From: JANQRV01 sp964533785
Lineage (GTDB): Bacteria; Bacteroidota; Bacteroidia; Chitinophagales; Saprospiraceae
DNA length: 29,427 nt
Direction of reading: 5' to 3'
NCBI GenBank assembly: GCA_964533785.1
Contig: CAZHNG010000029.1
Coordinates: 1 to 29,427 of the forward strand
Part shown: piece by piece, positions 25,348-29,427 of the stretch
Layout: each line of letters starts with the position of its first letter
Position numbering within the stretch: the stretch's first letter is position 1
Notes under the pieces: model-generated
Database searches by the model: none
The model's input: the letters and a program-made list of their open reading frames with translations, nothing else
What the model was told of the DNA's origin: nothing
Position numbers and translations under genes: made by a program

Positions 25348-25390
25348 AAATGTGGGAGTTTTTTTAAAATTCAAAAATTGTTACTGTCGC

Positions 25391-25405
25391 AGTCTTATTT
25401 AGACT
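25391..25405 (-). promoter_or_regulatory. Palindromic operator candidate upstream of sufB
   Basis: AGTCTTATTTAGACT is a 5+5 palindrome around a 5-nt centre, 43 bp upstream of the sufB ATG, in the stretch where the suf promoter is expected. It resembles iron or redox regulator sites in general shape, but it does not match a Fur, IscR or SufR consensus well enough to name the regulator. The downstream sequence AATTTTTG (minus strand) could be a -7 element; no clear -33 partner was fixed. Confidence 0.4.
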
Positions 25406-25487
25406 AATTTTAAACAATCTGCAATTTAATACACTCTGATGAATATTTGGTTCACCTGATATCTCTTTTTTTGCATCTGTATAAAAT

Positions 25488-25644
25488 ATGGACTTTTGAC
25501 GCTAGACGCTAGACGCTAGATTTTAGACAACAAAACGCTGATATTCAATGGATATCAATTTTTCAGAATAAATAAAATTTCCGTTGATTGTCAATTAGTT
25601 AGAATTTTTAGTCTAACTTCTAGAGTCTAGCGTCAAAAGTCTAG
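25488..25644 (-). mobile_element. MITE-like element, copy B (157 bp), upstream of sufB
   Basis: This copy is flanked by the 7-bp direct repeats ATAAAAT at 25481-25487 and 25645-25651, different from the repeat around copy A, so it is an independent insertion. It is the reverse complement of copy A plus exactly one extra GCTAGAC heptamer near one end (three partial or full heptamers against two). It lies in the divergent region between sufB and the deacetylase-like gene. No open reading frame is inside. With copy A it forms a pair of inverted repeats around the suf cluster. Confidence 0.8.
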
Positions 25645-25740
25645 ATAAAATAATAAGCCTCTAAATAAGCATGCACCATCTTAGACAGTTAAATTCTACA
25701 ATTGTTTTGGTTGAAATAACTGATCTTTGTAAAAAAAGCT

Positions 25741-27105
25741 TTGCAGAAAGTAGTCATTTCTTCGACGTACCGAAAACACGAGCAGAAGCGATTGGAGTAC
25801 GTGTTGTCCTTTATTCAGCATCATCCGCTGAATCCCCGGCCGGATATGCCCTGGCGGCTAAACGAGAACTACGCACCGGGTGACCTCGTCATCGGTTACG
25901 GCGACGCGCTTCCGGAGGCCTCTTTTGCTTACTGTATACCCATGCAAAAAGTATTTTTTGAAAAAGAAGCTTTCCTGGAACACCATTATATCATTACCCC
26001 CAACTCCTACTTTACATCCGATAACCAAAGGATCTATTCCGTAGAAACCCAACTGAAACAGGAACAACCACTCCTCAAAGACCGGACCTTTCAGTTTGAT
26101 CTTTTCGAAACTATTTTCTTCCATTTGAGTCGGTACGAAGAAGTAACCGCCTTTGAAGCAGACCATAACGAATGCGGCTGGCTGGCAGAAGAAAAACAAT
26201 TGTTGGTAAGGAATCACCTGGAAAAACGCCCGGTAGTCGATGAATTGATCCGATCTTTTTTTGAAATCCTTTTTAACACAAAGATCGACCGGCCCTGTAC
26301 CTATGATCTTTCCCATGATATCGACGTGATCTACCGCTTCCGGCCCTTTTATAAATTTTTGCGGTCTATTGCGGCGACTCTCTATTATCGTCGTGGGACG
26401 GATCAACTGAAAAAGTCTTTCTCGCACTACCTCAAAATGAAAAGCGGAGCCGCAGCGGACCCTTACGATTCTTTTGATTGGCTGTTCCGGCCGGAAAAAG
26501 ACTTCGCCCCCAGGCGTCTGTACCTCATGAGCGGGGGAAATACGCGGTATGATAATTATTACCAGGTCGACTCTTTTCAGGTAACGGTCATCATCCAAAA
26601 AGCGAGGGCCAAAGGCTACCAGGTCGGCCTCCATCCCAGTTTCAACGCGGGATTGTTCGCCGGTATGTTCGCCGAAGAGAAAAGAAAGCTCGAATCGGTA
26701 TTAAAAGAAACGGTTAAATACAGCCGTCAGCATTGGTTGCGTTTTAACTGGGCTGTCACCCCCGCCATCATCACTCAAAACCAACTATTAGAAGATGCTT
26801 CCATCGGATTTAACGACCGCTTGGGTTTTCGCTGTGGAACGGGCTTTCCCTACCACCTCTACGATTTTGGGGAAGAAGCTCCTTACCCATGGCGGGAAAG
26901 ACCTTTTGCTTTAATGGAAAGTTCGGCGATCCACGAAAGCCGGCATACCGGAAAAACCGTAACGGAGGTGTTAACCCAGCTGCTTGCAACAAATCAACGG
27001 AATACGCATCTTTCTTTGAATTTTCACAACAGCAATTTCGATCCTACCCTGGAAACGGGGAGAGAATTGGAGGCGTTTTATCGAGGCTTCATCATCCCGA
27101 AATGA
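25741..27105 (+). CDS. DUF7033/polysaccharide deacetylase-like protein (TTG start)
   Basis: The 454-residue protein resembles the Bacteroidota family with an N-terminal DUF7033 region (about 1-185, including FQFDLFETIFFHLSRYEE) and a C-terminal deacetylase-like NodB-type fold. Deacetylase-like motifs are DLSHDIDV at about 189-196, GYQVGLHPSFN at 293-302, and HWLRFNW. Such genes often occur near polysaccharide synthesis loci and may modify glycans, but activity is not shown and key metal ligands are not fully assignable. The frame is closed upstream by a stop at 25717-25719. The only usual start before the conserved N-terminus is TTG 25741; the first ATG (25846) would remove 35 family-like residues. 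It is divergent from sufB, with MITE copy B in between. Confidence 0.78.
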   Translation: MQKVVISSTYRKHEQKRLEYVLSFIQHHPLNPRPDMPWRLNENYAPGDLVIGYGDALPEASFAYCIPMQKVFFEKEAFLEHHYIITPNSYFTSDNQRIYSVETQLKQEQPLLKDRTFQFDLFETIFFHLSRYEEVTAFEADHNECGWLAEEKQLLVRNHLEKRPVVDELIRSFFEILFNTKIDRPCTYDLSHDIDVIYRFRPFYKFLRSIAATLYYRRGTDQLKKSFSHYLKMKSGAAADPYDSFDWLFRPEKDFAPRRLYLMSGGNTRYDNYYQVDSFQVTVIIQKARAKGYQVGLHPSFNAGLFAGMFAEEKRKLESVLKETVKYSRQHWLRFNWAVTPAIITQNQLLEDASIGFNDRLGFRCGTGFPYHLYDFGEEAPYPWRERPFALMESSAIHESRHTGKTVTEVLTQLLATNQRNTHLSLNFHNSNFDPTLETGRELEAFYRGFIIPK

Positions 27106-27222
27106 TTACAAAAAATGGTCAGCAATGCTTAATTTGATCAAGAAAGGTAAAAACAACCGTTTGTGATCGAACTAAAGAATAGCATTTGGCATTAAAATTT
27201 TATTAAAATCTTTAAAAGCATT

Positions 27223-28545
27223 ATGATCCATTCTTCCAATCTTTTTTTGTTAAGACCCTTATTACTATGGTTGACGTTGTCTTCCTCATTCTTTGTAACT
27301 CCGGGATCCGCCCAGGTTCGAATGGAGGATTACCCGCCATTTAAATTCGAACTTGATACTGACTTTTCGGTAGCGACGGAACAACAGATCCAGGAAGAAA
27401 CCAAAGAGATCGTAGCCGCACAAAGTGGCCTTACGGACGAAGAGCTGAGAAAAATCAATTATTGGAATGCGTCTTATTCTTCCTACCGCTGGCATCAGAT
27501 CATGATGGAAATTAGCCGGGCCCACCAAGGCCATAAGAACGGAGGGCGGGTCGTCATCCTGCACCTGGCCATTTACGACGCTTTGGTGGAAGTATGGGAA
27601 CACAAAAAAGCAAATACACAACAAGCACCCTTCCGAAGCTATCCTGAGGTAAAAAAACTCAGCCGGGAGAGAGACTACTCCTCGTTCATTTGCGAATGGA
27701 GCGCCGCTGCCGGAGCTGCACATCAAGTCATCAATTATTATTTCCCGTACCGGAAACCGTACCTCGATTCTCTGCTCGACGCCTTTACCACTACCCGCCT
27801 GCAGACGGGTCTGCAGCTGCCCTCCGATATCGAAAAAGGATTGGCGATCGGACGGCAAATAGCCGGTCAATACATCGAATACGCCAAAACGGACCGGACG
27901 GACAAAATGTGGGAAGGACAAGTGCCCGAAGCCGACAGCCTCTGGTCGGGCAACCCCGGAAAATGGGATCCCATGAAGCGCCAATGGCGGCCCCTCACGC
28001 TGCGTAGCGCCGATCAATTCCGCCCGGCACCACCACCCACCGACTGGACCAAAGACATGGAAGAACTGCGACAGTTCAACGCCACCCACCAGACCAGCGA
28101 CATCGCCTGGAAGTGGAAAAGCGCACCGGTATGGGACAACCTCCTGGAACGTAAAATCCTGGAGTACGACCTCAACCCGATCGAAGCCGCCTTTGCCAGT
28201 GCCGTTCACCATACCGCCCGATTTGACGGGATCATTGCCGCCTGGGACGGCAAATACCATTACTGGGGCATTCGCCCGTTCCAGTACGATCCGTCGTTCA
28301 GACCCATCCTGGTGGATACCCCCAATTTTCCCGGTTATCCCGCCGGACATACTACGGTTGCGGGATCGATCGCTACGGCTTTGTCTTTTCTTTTCCCGCA
28401 GGATGAACAATTGTTCCACGACCTGGCCTGGGAATGCTCCGAATCCCGCTTTGAAGGCGGCGTCCATTTCCGCACGGACAATGAAGTTGGGGTGAGAGTC
28501 GGGAATAAGGTGGGGCAACAAGTCATTGAGGCCTTTACGAAATAA
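27223..28545 (+). CDS. Secreted vanadium-dependent haloperoxidase/PAP2-family protein
   Basis: The 440-residue protein has a signal peptide (about 1-31, ending TPGSAQ). The C-terminal half shows all three parts of the PAP2/vanadium-haloperoxidase active site: KYHYWGIRP (K344, R351-P352), YPAGHTT (H376), and SRFEGGVHFRTD (S408-R409, H415). The N-terminal half is helical with WHQIMMEISRAHQ and HLAIYDALVEVW, as in bacterial haloperoxidase-like proteins. These residues bind vanadate or phosphate. The protein may oxidise halides with hydrogen peroxide, or be an acid phosphatase; sequence alone does not settle this. It acts outside the cytoplasm. GC is higher than in the neighbours, giving long antisense frames. 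Confidence 0.88.
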   Translation: MIHSSNLFLLRPLLLWLTLSSSFFVTPGSAQVRMEDYPPFKFELDTDFSVATEQQIQEETKEIVAAQSGLTDEELRKINYWNASYSSYRWHQIMMEISRAHQGHKNGGRVVILHLAIYDALVEVWEHKKANTQQAPFRSYPEVKKLSRERDYSSFICEWSAAAGAAHQVINYYFPYRKPYLDSLLDAFTTTRLQTGLQLPSDIEKGLAIGRQIAGQYIEYAKTDRTDKMWEGQVPEADSLWSGNPGKWDPMKRQWRPLTLRSADQFRPAPPPTDWTKDMEELRQFNATHQTSDIAWKWKSAPVWDNLLERKILEYDLNPIEAAFASAVHHTARFDGIIAAWDGKYHYWGIRPFQYDPSFRPILVDTPNFPGYPAGHTTVAGSIATALSFLFPQDEQLFHDLAWECSESRFEGGVHFRTDNEVGVRVGNKVGQQVIEAFTK

Positions 28546-28588
28546 ACGTACCTGGTACCGGGGAATTAATTCCGCGAAAAAATAGCAA

Positions 28589-28620
28589 TTGCATTCCCCA
28601 AATATTTACACTAAATTTTG
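28589..28620 (+). promoter_or_regulatory. Promoter candidate for the DUF1697 gene
   Basis: TTG (28589-28591), a 20-nt spacer, and TAAATTTTG (28612-28620) resemble the Bacteroidota TTTG/TAnnTTTG pair, with one extra base in the -7 element. It lies 22 bp before the start codon. A GGAATTAATTCC palindrome sits just upstream. Confidence 0.35.
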
Positions 28621-28642
28621 TGCTCAAGCATAAAACCCACTA

Positions 28643-29179
28643 ATGAAAAGAAAAATCGCCATCCTGAGAGGCATCAATGTCGGAGGCAAAAGAAAGATCC
28701 TAATGGCCGACTTAAAGTCGATGTTCGAAACCCTGCACTTTTCCGGCATCCAAACCTATATCCAAAGCGGGAACGTCCTTTTCCATACGGACAATGACGA
28801 CCACGCAGCGCTATCGAATAGTATTGAAAAGGCGATCGACGAACAATTCGGTTTTGAGGTGCCGGTCATCATCCGCACGGCGGAAGAGCTGGCCGCTGCC
28901 GTCGATAAAAATCCTTTCTACCAGGATGCAGTCGACGTTAAGCAACTGCACCTGACTTTTCTGGAGCAAGAACCTTCCCCCGCTAACAAACAACACACGG
29001 AATCCTACAATTACGAACCGGATGAATTTGTCATCGAAGGAAAGCATGTTTTCATTTATTGCGATGGGAAATACCACAAATCAAAATTATCGAATACCTT
29101 TTTTGAGAAGCAATTGCAGGTCAAGGCGACTACGCGAAACTGGAAGACGGTGTTGAAGTTGTGGGAGATGAGCCGGTAG
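28643..29179 (+). CDS. DUF1697 family protein
   Basis: The 178-residue protein starts MKRKIAILRGINVGGKRKIL, the hallmark N-terminus of DUF1697, followed by MADLKSMFETLHFSGIQTYI and QSGNVLFHT, also typical. The C-terminal part has the usual YCDGKYHKSKLSNTFFEK and TTRNWKTVLKL motifs. The family is cytoplasmic, of about 180 residues, and of unknown function. The gene is intact and appears to be transcribed alone. Confidence 0.93.
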   Translation: MKRKIAILRGINVGGKRKILMADLKSMFETLHFSGIQTYIQSGNVLFHTDNDDHAALSNSIEKAIDEQFGFEVPVIIRTAEELAAAVDKNPFYQDAVDVKQLHLTFLEQEPSPANKQHTESYNYEPDEFVIEGKHVFIYCDGKYHKSKLSNTFFEKQLQVKATTRNWKTVLKLWEMSR

Positions 29180-29233
29180 GTGTATTAAGGTAAGGCACTA
29201 GCTGTATTGACCTCAAAACTTGGGGCATTTCTT

Positions 29234-29302
29234 TCACCACTAAGTACGCAAAGAGACGCGAAGTTCTTTTTTCTTGGCGTTTCTTTGTGGTCTTTGCGGT
29301 GA
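29234..29302. repeat. 69-bp imperfect palindrome (REP/MITE-like)
   Basis: The arms 29234-29263 (TCACCACTAAGTACGCAAAG...) and 29273-29302 (...CTTTGCGGTGA) match at 23 of 30 positions when one is reversed and complemented, with a 9-nt T-rich loop. Sequences of the CACTAAG.ACGCAAAG type are common dispersed palindromes in environmental bacterial genomes, as far as I recall. It may also act as a terminator for the DUF1697 gene, 54 bp upstream. Confidence 0.55.
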
Positions 29303-29338
29303 GTAAAAACTTTGACCTCAAATTTAACCGGCAATAGA

Positions 29339-29353
29339 GCTAGACGCTAGAAT
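29339..29353. repeat. Heptamer repeat relic near the right edge
   Basis: GCTAGACGCTAGAAT carries one full and one partial GCTAGAC heptamer, identical to the heptamers in the ends of the MITE-like elements. The rest of the element is not present up to the window edge (29427), where no gene is seen. Confidence 0.4.
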
Positions 29354-29427
29354 AGTCTGCATTTGTGGGCCGGAGATACTAATAAGAGAGGATGACCTTC
29401 CTCTGAAGTTAAGGGAAATGATGTAAG

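Noticed and set aside
19862..25651. A composite transposon carrying the suf genes between two inverted elements
   Set aside because: Each element has its own separate 7-bp target duplication, so they inserted independently. A composite transposon would share one duplication around the whole segment.
25858..26634. A 258-codon open frame on the minus strand
   Set aside because: It is antisense to the deacetylase-like gene, with no recognisable family features.
27286..28521. A 411-codon open frame on the minus strand
   Set aside because: It is fully antisense to the haloperoxidase-like gene, whose three active-site motifs are clear. The long frame follows from the locally high GC codon use, and its translation shows no known motif.
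1..29427. tRNA or rRNA genes
   Set aside because: GTTCGA-like strings (for example near 18955 and 27317) lie inside protein-coding genes and have no cloverleaf around them; none was found in the intergenic regions.

Overview
The window looks like chromosomal DNA of a Bacteroidota bacterium, most likely of the Saprospiria/Lewinella type. The reasons are: a very large secreted PKD-repeat protein with a type IX secretion C-terminal signal, an S16 protein with a long acidic tail, an XxxN-AQ style of signal peptide ends, start codons without Shine-Dalgarno sequences, promoters resembling TTTG/TAnnTTTG, and a SufBCDS cluster. No rRNA, tRNA, CRISPR array, phage gene or full insertion sequence was found.

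Layout. At the left edge is the start of hemJ (minus strand). It is divergent from a two-gene operon (230-1742) coding an XRE-ImmA/IrrE regulator-protease and a PemK/MazF-type toxin, a probable toxin-antitoxin module. Next come a small secreted beta-rich protein, a hairpin between convergent genes, an unrecognised 465-residue alpha-helical protein, and rpsP with its own terminator and promoter. From 4907 to 9364 is a 1485-residue secreted protein with a Gly-rich part and eleven PKD-like repeats of two alternating types. It is followed by a Nudix hydrolase, a Prc-type S41 protease, an ABC-F ATPase, a secreted S15/CocE-type hydrolase, and a lipoprotein with two FAS1 domains.

From 17975 to 25347 all genes are on the minus strand: sufB-sufC-sufD-sufS (iron-sulfur cluster assembly; cysteine desulfurase SufS feeds the SufBCD scaffold), then mnmG (tRNA wobble-uridine modification). 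The suf cluster is bracketed by two nearly identical 150/157-bp elements in opposite orientation. Each has imperfect terminal inverted repeats and its own distinct 7-bp target-site duplication (AGACTAT; ATAAAAT). This is a MITE-like element and the strongest unexplained signal in the window. The two copies differ in length by exactly one GCTAGAC heptamer, and short heptamer relics recur in at least three other intergenic regions.

The right end carries a DUF7033/polysaccharide-deacetylase-like protein (probable TTG start), a secreted vanadium-haloperoxidase/PAP2-family enzyme, a DUF1697 protein, and a 69-bp palindromic repeat. Most genes are housekeeping or secretion related. The intergenic regions are rich in palindromes, several of which look like terminators and several like small dispersed repeats.

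All family calls come from reading the translated sequence by eye; no database search was run. Start sites are inferences, moved downstream where the upstream part overlaps a terminator hairpin or lacks protein-like sequence.
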